The notes beneath the pieces were generated by a model. The model was not told where the DNA came from, did not search any database, and worked only from the letters and a program-made list of their open reading frames with translations. Made by a program: the position numbers and the translations under genes. A stretch of DNA of 64,000 nt, taken from NCBI RefSeq assembly GCF_013466785.1, contig NZ_CP059163.1, positions 2,728,001 to 2,792,000 on the forward strand, given 5' to 3'. This document shows, in pieces, positions 10,790 through 17,497 of the stretch (position 1 is its first letter; each line of letters begins with the position of its first letter). This DNA comes from Nocardioides marinisabuli. GTDB taxonomy: Bacteria > Actinomycetota > Actinomycetes > Propionibacteriales > Nocardioidaceae.

Positions 10790-11668
10790 ATGAGGTGCAC
10801 GCGTCTGGCGGGCCTGCTGCTGCTCGCGCCGGTGCTGCTCGGGGGCGGCTGCAGCGACCCCGGGCCCGACGCCGCGCCCAGCCCGTCGTCCAGCCCCTCG
10901 AGCAGCCCCTCGACCGGCCCGTCGACCGGCCTGGCGGCCGAGCTGCGCCAGTCGTCGCTCGACGTGGCGCGCGGGCAGATGCAGGTGTGGGTGGAGAACG
11001 GCACCGGGGCGCCGCTGCTGCCGACCTCGGTGCGCTACGTCGACGACCGGCTGGGCCGCCCGATCGCGGGGGAGCGCCTGCGCGAGGTGCCTGAGGGGGC
11101 CCGGTTCGGGTTCGTGCTGCCACTGCCGCCGCGGCCAGCCTGCGGCCCGCGGGCGCAGGACCGCGGGGTCCAGCAGGTGCAGGTGCGCGCCGCCCAGGGG
11201 GAGTGGCGGGCGCCGGTGGCCGACGAGACCGACGTGCTCGGACGCCACCTCGCGGCCCGCTGCCTCGAGCGTGCCGTGGCCGAGGCCGTCGACCTGCGCT
11301 GGCTGCCGGTGCGCCACGACGGCCGGCGCGGCAGCACCGCCACGATGGTCCTCGAGGCCCGGCCCACGGGCGAGCCCGGCCACCGGCTCGTCATCGACAC
11401 CGTCAGCGGTACGCCGCTCCTGGGCGCCGCGCGCGCCCCGCACTGGTCCCCGGGGGTGCTGGTGCGCAGCGACGGGGCCGTGGTGCGCCTGCCGCTGGAG
11501 GCGCAGGCGGCTCGGTGCGACGACCACGTCTTCATGGAGGGCGGCGGGTCGACCGCGTTCCGCGTCGGGCTGCGCCTCGACGGTCAGCCGGGCCAGCTGC
11601 TGGTGCGCATGAGCGAGCGCGTCTCGGCGACCGCGGTCGCGTTCGTGCGCGAGAGCTGCGGGCTGTGA
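10790..11668 (+). CDS. Putative lipoprotein, unknown function
   Basis: The 292-residue protein has an N-terminal signal with lipobox LLGGGC (Cys at about 21) and a Ser/Pro-rich linker (about 28-50) that would span the cell wall. The mature part has two similar halves, each containing a paired-Cys region (PACGPRAQ, HLAARCLE, AARCDDHVF, RESCGL). I do not recognise a family. ATG 10790 follows the ribosome-like TAGGAG. It overlaps the next gene by 4 bp (GTGA), so both are probably co-expressed. Confidence 0.7.
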   Translation: MRCTRLAGLLLLAPVLLGGGCSDPGPDAAPSPSSSPSSSPSTGPSTGLAAELRQSSLDVARGQMQVWVENGTGAPLLPTSVRYVDDRLGRPIAGERLREVPEGARFGFVLPLPPRPACGPRAQDRGVQQVQVRAAQGEWRAPVADETDVLGRHLAARCLERAVAEAVDLRWLPVRHDGRRGSTATMVLEARPTGEPGHRLVIDTVSGTPLLGAARAPHWSPGVLVRSDGAVVRLPLEAQAARCDDHVFMEGGGSTAFRVGLRLDGQPGQLLVRMSERVSATAVAFVRESCGL

Positions 11669-12225
11669 GCGCGACCGGGGCGGCCCGCGCCCCCGAGCCG
11701 TGGTCGGGGCCGGGCGTGGTGCTGCGGGCCTTCGAGTGGAGCGACGAGGCGGACCTGGCCGAGGCGTTCACCGACCCCGCGGTCGCGACCTGGAACCCCG
11801 GCCCCGCCGAGGGGGCGCTGGCGTTCATGCGCGAGCGCAACGACTGGAGCGCCGGCACGCACGCCTCGTGGGCGGTCACCGAGACCGCCGCCGGGCCGGC
11901 CGGGTCGGGGCGGCTGCTGGGCTCGGTCTCGCTGCACAAGATCGACCGCGACCAGGGCGACGCCGAGGTCGGCTACTGGGTCGCACCCTGGGCGCGCGGA
12001 CGCCGGCTCGGGGCGGCGGCCGCCGCGGCAGCGGCGGCGTACGGCTTCGAGCGGCTGGGCCTGCACCGCGTCTACCTGTTCCACGCGGTGGAGAACCCGG
12101 CCTCGTGCGCGGTGGCCCGGCGGGCGGGCTTCCTGCTCGAGGGCACGCTGCGCCAGTCGTTCCGCTACCCCGACGGGCGCCACCACGACGAGCACCTGCA
12201 CGCCCGGCTGGTCACCGACCGCTAG
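11665..12225 (+). CDS. GNAT family N-acetyltransferase (RimJ/RimL-like)
   Basis: The 186-residue protein follows the RimJ/RimL pattern: VVLRAFEWSDEADLAEAFTDP, the central LGSVSLHKID and AEVGYWVAPWARGRRLGAAAA (acetyl-CoA pyrophosphate loop), then HAVENPASCAVARRAGFLLEGTLRQ. It would acetylate an N-terminal or amine substrate with acetyl-CoA. Its GTG overlaps the lipoprotein gene stop. Its TAG stop falls inside the 6 bp target duplication of the downstream insertion sequence, so the insertion left the coding sequence intact. Confidence 0.87.
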   Translation: MSATGAARAPEPWSGPGVVLRAFEWSDEADLAEAFTDPAVATWNPGPAEGALAFMRERNDWSAGTHASWAVTETAAGPAGSGRLLGSVSLHKIDRDQGDAEVGYWVAPWARGRRLGAAAAAAAAAYGFERLGLHRVYLFHAVENPASCAVARRAGFLLEGTLRQSFRYPDGRHHDEHLHARLVTDR

Positions 12226-12273
12226 ATGTTCTGACCACGGACGTTAGGTACGGCGGGTCGGCTGGACCATGAC

Positions 12274-12333
12274 GAAGACCTCCGGGTGAGGTGTGGAGCT
12301 ACCACAGCAACCACATCCACCACGGAGGTCTTC
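12274..12333 (+). promoter_or_regulatory. Hairpin sequestering the transposase ribosome binding site
   Basis: GAAGACCTCCG (12274-12284) is perfectly complementary to CGGAGGTCTTC (12323-12333), which contains the Shine-Dalgarno GGAGG and abuts the transposase ATG. A transcript entering from outside would fold this 11 bp stem and hide the start. That is a known way for insertion sequences to limit transposition from read-through transcripts. Confidence 0.65.
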
Positions 12334-13347
12334 ATGACCCACGCTAACGCCACCCTCACCCCAGCCGGGCGACTGCGTCTGGCCCAGCTCGTCGTCGACC
12401 ACGACTGGACCTACGCCCGTGCCGCCGAACGGTTCTCCGTCAGCATCACCACCGCCCGCCGCTGGGCCCTGCGTTACCGCGAATCCGGCAGGGCCGGCAT
12501 GGTCGACCGGTCCTCACGACCGCACCGCTGCCCAAACCAGCTGCCCCGACGAACCGAGCGTCGGATCGTGAGCCTGCGAGTCACCCGGCGCTGGGGACCG
12601 GCCCGGATCGCCTACCACCTCGGGCAGAACCCCTCGACCGTCCACCAGGTCCTGCGCCGCTACGGCTGCCCACGGCTGAAGTGGACCGACCCCGCCACCG
12701 GCACCCGGATCAAGACCTCCTCGCGGGACAAGCGACGCTACGAGCACGCCGCACCGGGCGATCTGGTCCACGTCGACATCAAGAAGCTCGGCAAGATCCC
12801 CGACGGCGGCGGCTGGCGCGTCCACGGCCGCGGATCAGCCCAAGACCGCAGCGCCGGCGCCACACGCGACCGGGCCGCCCGCTCCGGTGCCACACCCTCG
12901 CGCGGCTACGTCTACCTCCACCACGCCGTAGACGACCACTCCCGGCTGGCCTACTCCGAGATCCTCACCGACGAACGCAAGGAGACCGCCGCAGGGTTCT
13001 GGCAACGCGCCCGCGCCTACTTCGCCGAGCACGGCATCGCGGTCAGCGCCGTCTTGACCGACAACGGCTCCTGCTACCGATCACGGCTCTGGGCCGCGAC
13101 CCTGGGCCAGGACGTCAAACACCGCCGCACCCGCCCCTACCGGCCCCAGACCAACGGCAAGGTCGAACGCTTCAACCGCACCCTGCTCGAGGAATGGGCC
13201 TACGCCTGCGCCTACACCTCAGAAGCCGACCGCGCGTCCGCCTACCCGGAGTGGCTCCATCACTACAATCACCACCGCGGCCACACCAGCCTCAAAGGCA
13301 AGTCACCCATCGACCGCGTGCCCAACCTCCCCGGGCAGAACAGCTAG
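12334..13347 (+). CDS. IS481-family transposase
   Basis: The 337-residue DDE transposase starts with a helix-turn-helix (residues 10-60, TYARAAERFSVSITTARRWALRYRE). The integrase-core catalytic residues are D in VHVDIKKLG, D in AVLTDNGSCY and E in NGKVERFNRTL. The C-terminal YNHHRGHTSLKGKSPIDRV is typical of the family. The stop codon TAG (13345-13347) lies in the target duplication outside the element, and the last Ser codon spans the junction. Termination therefore depends on the target DNA. Confidence 0.93.
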   Translation: MTHANATLTPAGRLRLAQLVVDHDWTYARAAERFSVSITTARRWALRYRESGRAGMVDRSSRPHRCPNQLPRRTERRIVSLRVTRRWGPARIAYHLGQNPSTVHQVLRRYGCPRLKWTDPATGTRIKTSSRDKRRYEHAAPGDLVHVDIKKLGKIPDGGGWRVHGRGSAQDRSAGATRDRAARSGATPSRGYVYLHHAVDDHSRLAYSEILTDERKETAAGFWQRARAYFAEHGIAVSAVLTDNGSCYRSRLWAATLGQDVKHRRTRPYRPQTNGKVERFNRTLLEEWAYACAYTSEADRASAYPEWLHHYNHHRGHTSLKGKSPIDRVPNLPGQNS

Positions 13348-13823
13348 AGGGAGAGGTCGCGGCGCAGCTTGGCGACGTGGCCGGTGGCCTTGACGTTGTA
13401 CTGGGCGACCTCGACGGCGCCCTGCTCGTCGACGACGAAGGTGGAGCGGATGACGCCCTGGACGACCTTGCCGTACAGCTTCTTCTCGCCGAAGGCGCCC
13501 CACGCGGTCATCACGGACTTGTCGGGGTCGGAGAGCAGCCGGATGCCCAGCGCCTCCTTGTCGCGGAAGCGGGCGAGCTTCTCGGGCTTGTCGGGGGAGA
13601 TGCCGAGCACCTCGTAGCCCTCCTCGCGGAAGGCGTCCTGGGTGGCGGTGAAGTCGCAGGCCTGCTTGGTGCAGCCCGCGGTCATCGCCGCGGGGTAGAA
13701 GTAGACGATCACCTTGCGGCCGCGCAGCGAGGAGAGCGTGACCTCGGTGCCCGTGTCGTCGAGCAGGGTGAAGTCGGGGGCGGGGTCGCCGGGGGCCAGG
13801 CGCGGGGCGGGCGTCGTGGTCAA
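13344..13823 (-). CDS. bcp: Thioredoxin-dependent peroxiredoxin (Bcp/PrxQ)
   Basis: The 159-residue protein reduces peroxides in the cytoplasm. The active-site segment YFYPAAMTAGCTKQACDF has the peroxidatic Cys and, five residues on, the resolving Cys, the PrxQ alpha-2 type arrangement. The usual KDDTPGC is AAMTAGC here. The start is TTG at 13823, supported by AGGAGG 6 nt upstream and by the N-terminus PAPRLAPGDPAPDFTL. An in-frame ATG far upstream would run over the nickel operator. The stop codon lies in the insertion-sequence target duplication. Confidence 0.92.
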   Translation of the reverse strand: MTTTPAPRLAPGDPAPDFTLLDDTGTEVTLSSLRGRKVIVYFYPAAMTAGCTKQACDFTATQDAFREEGYEVLGISPDKPEKLARFRDKEALGIRLLSDPDKSVMTAWGAFGEKKLYGKVVQGVIRSTFVVDEQGAVEVAQYNVKATGHVAKLRRDLSL

Positions 13824-13870
13824 GGGGTCCTCCTGGTGCGTTCGAGCCGGGCACAAATCCGGTACGGGGC

Positions 13871-13901
13871 TTGTTGCGAACTCTTTGCAACAACGTAGGG
13901 T
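13871..13901 (+). promoter_or_regulatory. Nur-type nickel operator overlapping a promoter
   Basis: TTGCGAACTCTTTGCAA (13874-13890) matches the Streptomyces Nur box tTGCaa-N5-ttGCAA at every conserved position except one (TTGCGA for TTGCAA). It lies within a longer palindrome, TTGTTGC / GCAACAA (13871-13893). TTGCGA could serve as a -35 with TAGGGT (13896-13901) as the -10, spacer 16 nt. Bound Nur would then block transcription of the ECF transporter operon 60 bp downstream. Confidence 0.7.
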
Positions 13902-13963
13902 GGGCGACGATGCCCGACCGGCGTCCAACCTAGTCCCACCCACCGACCTGAGCAGGAGCGGCC

Positions 13964-14662
13964 ATGCACGTGCCCGACGGGTTCTTCGACGCCCCCACCT
14001 CGATCGCGACGGGCGTCGTGGCCGTCGCCGCCATCGGGGTGTCCCTGCGCGGGGCCCGCCGTGAGCTCGACGACCGCACCGCCCCGATGGCCGGCCTGGT
14101 GGCCGCCTTCGTCTTCGCCGCGCAGATGCTCAACTTCCCGGTCGGTGCCGGCACCAGCGGCCACCTGATGGGCGGGGCCGTGGCCGCGGTCCTGGTCGGG
14201 CCGTGGACCGCCGTCCTGGCCACCAGCGTCGTCTTCGTCGTGCAGACCCTGATGTTCGCCGACGGCGGCATCACCGCCATGGGCACCAACATCACGGTCA
14301 TGGGGGTGACCACCGTCGCGGTCGGCTACGGCGTCTTCCGGCTCCTGCAGGCCCTGCTGCCCAAGCGGGTCGCGCTGGTGCCGGTGCTCGCCGGCATCGG
14401 TGCCTTCGTCTCGGTGCCGGTCGCCTCGCTGCTCTTCGTGGCCCTCTACGCGGTCGGCGGCGCCGCCCCGGTGCCGCTGGACACGCTGACCACCGCGATG
14501 GTGGGGGTGCACTCGCTGATCGGCGTCGGGGAGGGCCTGATCACCTTCCTGGCCGTCGCCGGCATCATCGCGGTGCGTCCCGACCTGGTGCGCGGCGCGC
14601 GGCCGGTCCTGGTGGCGCGCACGCTCGAGATCCGCACCGAGACCGCGGGAGCGTCCGCGTGA
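13964..14662 (+). CDS. cbiM: ECF transporter substrate-specific subunit CbiM/NikM
   Basis: The 232-residue membrane S-component begins MHVPDGFF. In this family the free N-terminus and His2 coordinate the metal ion, so the ATG is fixed. About six to seven hydrophobic segments follow, with GAGTSGHLMGGAVAAVLVGPW and the conserved MGTNITVMGV. CbiM and NikM cannot be told apart reliably by eye. The Nur-type operator and the absence of an upstream cobalamin riboswitch favour nickel. It is first of a four-gene operon with 4 bp overlaps. Confidence 0.88.
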   Translation: MHVPDGFFDAPTSIATGVVAVAAIGVSLRGARRELDDRTAPMAGLVAAFVFAAQMLNFPVGAGTSGHLMGGAVAAVLVGPWTAVLATSVVFVVQTLMFADGGITAMGTNITVMGVTTVAVGYGVFRLLQALLPKRVALVPVLAGIGAFVSVPVASLLFVALYAVGGAAPVPLDTLTTAMVGVHSLIGVGEGLITFLAVAGIIAVRPDLVRGARPVLVARTLEIRTETAGASA

Positions 14663-15030
14663 GCGCCCGCACCGCCCAGGGCGTGAGCACCCGCGCGGTC
14701 GTGGTCGGGGCGCTGCTGGTCTCGCTGCTGCTGGCCGGCGTCGTGAGCTTCTACGCCGCCTCCACCCCCGACGGGCTGACCAAGGTCTCGCAGGAGCAGG
14801 GCTTCGCCGAGACCGAGACCGAGCACGGCGCGGCCGAGGGCCCGTTCGCCGGCTACGACGCCGGCTTCCTCGACGGCGACCGGCTCAGCGGGGGAGTGGC
14901 CGGCATCGCGGGCGTGCTCGTGGTGCTGGTGCTCGGCACCGCCCTGGCCTACGGCGTACGCCGCCACAGCGACGCCAGCAACGACGCCGGCACCGACGCC
15001 GGGGCGCCGCGCGACCAGACGCAGGTCTGA
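14659..15030 (+). CDS. PDGLE-domain accessory subunit (CbiN/NikN-like)
   Basis: The 123-residue protein has two transmembrane segments (about 14-32 and 78-98) separated by an extracytoplasmic loop. STPDGLTKVSQEQGF is the PDGLE signature. Such subunits assist CbiM/NikM in metal loading. Its GTG overlaps the cbiM stop. The hydrophilic C-terminal tail is Asp/Ala/Thr-rich. Confidence 0.82.
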   Translation: MSARTAQGVSTRAVVVGALLVSLLLAGVVSFYAASTPDGLTKVSQEQGFAETETEHGAAEGPFAGYDAGFLDGDRLSGGVAGIAGVLVVLVLGTALAYGVRRHSDASNDAGTDAGAPRDQTQV

Positions 15031-15031
15031 G

Positions 15032-15715
15032 GTGGGCGCCGGGCACGGGCACCGCCTGCACTACCACGCCCACTCGCCGCTGCACCGGGCCCCGGCGCAC
15101 CTCAAGCTGCTGGCCCTGCTGGGCTTCATGCTGGTCGTCGTGGCCACCCCCGACGACTGGTTCGCCGCCTTCGGCGCCTACCTGCTGGTGCTGGTCGGGG
15201 TGGTCGCGGTCTCCCAGGTGCCCCCGACGTACCTGCTCAAGCGGATGGTCGTCGAGGTGCCGTTCGTGGTCTTCGCGCTGGTGCTGCCCTTCGTCGCGTA
15301 CGGCGAGCAGGTCGAGGTGCTGGGCGTCTCGCTGAGCAGGCCGGGGCTGCTGGCCGCCTTCGGCATCCTGGCCACCGCCACCCTGGGCGTGCTGGCGTCG
15401 CTGACCCTGGCGGCGACCACCGAGCCGCAGGCGCTGCTGGTGGGCCTGCAGCGGCTGCGGGTGCCGAGCCTGCTGGTGCAGATCATGGCGTTCATGGTGC
15501 GCTACCTCGACGTGGTCACCGGCGAGATGCGGCGGATGCGGGTGGCGCGCGAGTCGCGCGGCTTCACCGCCCGCGACCCGCGGCAGTGGCCGGTCATCGC
15601 GCGTTCCACCGGCGCCCTGTTCATCCGCTCCTACGAGCGCGGCGAGCGCGTGCACCTGGCGATGCTCTCGCGGGGCTACACCGGCACCATGCCCGAGCAG
15701 GGGGTCCACCGATGA
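15032..15715 (+). CDS. cbiQ: ECF transporter transmembrane subunit CbiQ
   Basis: The 227-residue EcfT-type subunit couples the ATPase to the S-component. The hydrophobic segments are at about 28-60, 65-85, 95-120 and 125-150. The coupling helices carry MRRMRVARESRGF and the second Ala-Arg-Gly-like motif near MLSRGYTG, which contact the ATPase. Its GTG lies 1 bp after the previous stop, and its stop overlaps the ATPase ATG. Confidence 0.87.
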   Translation: MGAGHGHRLHYHAHSPLHRAPAHLKLLALLGFMLVVVATPDDWFAAFGAYLLVLVGVVAVSQVPPTYLLKRMVVEVPFVVFALVLPFVAYGEQVEVLGVSLSRPGLLAAFGILATATLGVLASLTLAATTEPQALLVGLQRLRVPSLLVQIMAFMVRYLDVVTGEMRRMRVARESRGFTARDPRQWPVIARSTGALFIRSYERGERVHLAMLSRGYTGTMPEQGVHR

Positions 15716-16539
15716 GCGCCGGGGAGCCGCCGGTCCTCGACGTGCGCGGGCTGGCCTACGCCTACCCCGACGGCCACCAGGCGCTCTACGGCGTCGACCT
15801 CCAGGTCCGGCGCGGCGAGCGGGTCGCGCTGCTGGGCCCCAACGGGGCCGGCAAGACCACGCTGGTGCTGCACCTCAACGGCATCCACACCGCCGGCGCC
15901 GGCTCGGTGGCGGTCAGCGGGCTGGCCGTGGGCAAGGAGCACCTGCAGGAGGTCCGCCGGCGCGTGGGCATCGTCTTCCAGGACCCCGACGACCAGCTCT
16001 TCATGGGCAGCGTGCGCGCCGACGTGGCGTTCGGCCCCCACAACCTGGGTCTGCGCGGCGCGGCGCTGGAGGCGCGGGTGATGGCCGCGCTCGAGCAGGT
16101 CGGGATGGCGGCGTACGCCGACCGGCCCCCGCACCACCTCTCCTTCGGCCAGCGCCGCCGGGTGGCGGTCGCGACCGTGCTGGCGATGGAGCCCGAGGTG
16201 CTGGTGCTCGACGAGCCGTCCTCCAACCTCGACCCGGCCTCGCGGCGCGAGCTGGCCGACGTGCTGCGCTCGCTCGACGTCACCGTGCTGATGGTGACCC
16301 ACGACCTGCCCTACGCCCTCGAGCTGTGCCCGCGCTCGGTGGTGCTGCACGACGGCCAGGTCGTCGCCGACGGCCCCACCTACGACGTGCTCACCGACGA
16401 CGCGCTGATGCGCGCCAACCGGCTCGAGCTGCCCTTCGGCTTCGACCCCCGCACCGTCGGCCCCCCGCCGGGTGCCGGCGGGCCCGGCCCCCGGGGTGGT
16501 CACGGGGTGGGGCCCGGGGTTGATAGCGTGACGACGTGA
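15712..16539 (+). CDS. cbiO: ECF transporter ATPase CbiO
   Basis: The 275-residue ATPase has Walker A GPNGAGKTT, the Q-loop VFQDPDDQLF typical of ECF ATPases, the signature LSFGQRRRVA, Walker B VLVLDEPSSNLDP and switch His in VTHDLPYALELC. The last 30 residues are Gly/Pro-rich and not part of the fold. A single ATPase gene implies a homodimer in a dedicated group I ECF complex. The stop overlaps the next GTG. Confidence 0.92.
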   Translation: MSAGEPPVLDVRGLAYAYPDGHQALYGVDLQVRRGERVALLGPNGAGKTTLVLHLNGIHTAGAGSVAVSGLAVGKEHLQEVRRRVGIVFQDPDDQLFMGSVRADVAFGPHNLGLRGAALEARVMAALEQVGMAAYADRPPHHLSFGQRRRVAVATVLAMEPEVLVLDEPSSNLDPASRRELADVLRSLDVTVLMVTHDLPYALELCPRSVVLHDGQVVADGPTYDVLTDDALMRANRLELPFGFDPRTVGPPPGAGGPGPRGGHGVGPGVDSVTT

Positions 16540-16784
16540 CCACGGACCCCAGCGCCCTCGAGCGTGAGATCGAGGAGACCCGCGAGCGACTGGCGGGCAC
16601 CATCGACCAGCTGCTGCACCGGGCGAGCCCCAAGACGATCGTCGGCCGCGAGATCTGGACCATCAAGGCCCACTACGTCGACCCGCAGACCGGCGAGCCG
16701 CGCACCGACAACATCCTCAAGACCGTCGGCGCCGTCGTCGGCGTGGTCGTCGCGTTCGTCGCGGTCCGCAAGATCACGTCCTGA
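16536..16784 (+). CDS. DUF3618 small membrane protein
   Basis: The 82-residue protein starts with an acidic/basic helix (LEREIEETRERLAGTIDQLLHRASPK), the hallmark of DUF3618, and ends in one transmembrane segment (about 62-78). Its job is unknown; members often sit beside envelope genes. It overlaps cbiO by 4 bp but has no evident link to metal uptake. Confidence 0.8.
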   Translation: MTTDPSALEREIEETRERLAGTIDQLLHRASPKTIVGREIWTIKAHYVDPQTGEPRTDNILKTVGAVVGVVVAFVAVRKITS

Positions 16785-16825
16785 CCGCCCCGACCGACCC
16801 GACCTCCCCACAGCAGCGGCAGCCC

Positions 16826-17149
16826 ATGAGCGAGAAGATCCCGATCAAGATGCTGCACGACCGGGTGCTGGTCGAGCTCGACGCCGAGGCGGGCGAGCGC
16901 CGCTCCTCGGGCGGCATCGTGATCCCCGCGACCGCCGCGATGGGCGCCCAGCGCCTGGCCTGGGCCCGCGTGGTCGCGGTCGGCCCCCAGGCCCGCGCGG
17001 TCGAGACCGGTGACCGGGTGCTCTTCGGCCCCGAGGACAAGGCCGAGGTCGAGGTGCACGGCGAGACCTACGTGGTGATGCGCGAGCGTGACGTGCACGC
17101 CGTGGCGGCCGAGCGCGTCGGCGACCAGTCGACCGGGCTCTACCTCTGA
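16826..17149 (+). CDS. GroES-like co-chaperonin (orphan)
   Basis: The 107-residue protein has the Cpn10 fold: IKMLHDRVLVELD, SSGGIVIPATA, a mobile-loop region AAMGAQRLAW, VVAVGP, and GDRVLFGPEDKAEVEVHGETYVVMRERDVHAV. No groEL is adjacent. The mobile loop lacks the usual IVL-type GroEL-binding tripeptide, so it may be a divergent paralogue rather than the main GroES. Confidence 0.8.
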   Translation: MSEKIPIKMLHDRVLVELDAEAGERRSSGGIVIPATAAMGAQRLAWARVVAVGPQARAVETGDRVLFGPEDKAEVEVHGETYVVMRERDVHAVAAERVGDQSTGLYL

Positions 17150-17174
17150 CCCGACCCCGCCGGGGTGCGCCGCG

Positions 17175-17180
17175 TAGGCT
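17175..17180 (+). promoter_or_regulatory. -10 box TAGGCT with leader
   Basis: TAGGCT lies 33 nt before the GTG at 17214, leaving room for a short leader with a GGGGGA ribosome site. It is in the gap after the GroES-like gene. Confidence 0.4.
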
Positions 17181-17213
17181 GGCACGAGGACCACAGGGGC
17201 GACAGGGGGACAC

Positions 17214-17453
17214 GTGCGCGAGACGGGCAACGACCTGCCGCTGACCATGCTGCGCGAGCGGGTGCGGCTGGCCCGCGACGAGGTGGCGCTGCGTCGCCAG
17301 GACCCCGGTCGTCGTGACGACCTGAGCCGTGCCCACCTCGAGCTGCGCCGCTCCCTCGAGGCGCTGGTGCACGAGCTCGAGCAGCGTCGCCTGCCGGTGC
17401 CCTACGCGCTGCACGCCGAGCTGCGGCTGCACCAGGACATCGACCCTCGCTAG
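17214..17453 (+). CDS. Small coiled-coil hypothetical protein
   Basis: The 79-residue protein is highly charged and predicted to be almost wholly helical (LRERVRLARDEVALRRQ, RAHLELRRSLEALVHELEQRR). I do not recognise a family. The GTG start has GGGGGA 6 nt upstream. Codon usage matches the neighbours, supporting a real gene. Confidence 0.6.
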   Translation: MRETGNDLPLTMLRERVRLARDEVALRRQDPGRRDDLSRAHLELRRSLEALVHELEQRRLPVPYALHAELRLHQDIDPR

Positions 17454-17497
17454 GGAGGTGTGCGTAACGCACGTCACTGCGCGGCGTTAGGGCAGTC

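Larger units (their letters stand above)
12221..13348 (+). mobile_element. IS481-family insertion sequence with GCTAGA target duplication
   Basis: The element occupies 12227-13342 (1116 bp). Its ends are inverted repeats that start TGTTCTGACC (left) and TGTTCTGCCC (right, read inward). The hexamer GCTAGA flanks both ends (12221-12226 and 13343-13348). This fits the 6 bp NCTAGN target duplication known for IS481. It carries one intact transposase gene and looks complete and recent. It lies between the convergent acetyltransferase and bcp genes and breaks neither. Confidence 0.9.

Noticed and set aside
13900..13963. Possible cobalamin riboswitch before cbiM
   Set aside because: The leader is only about 60 nt from the proposed promoter, too short for a B12 riboswitch, and no B12-box-like sequence is seen.
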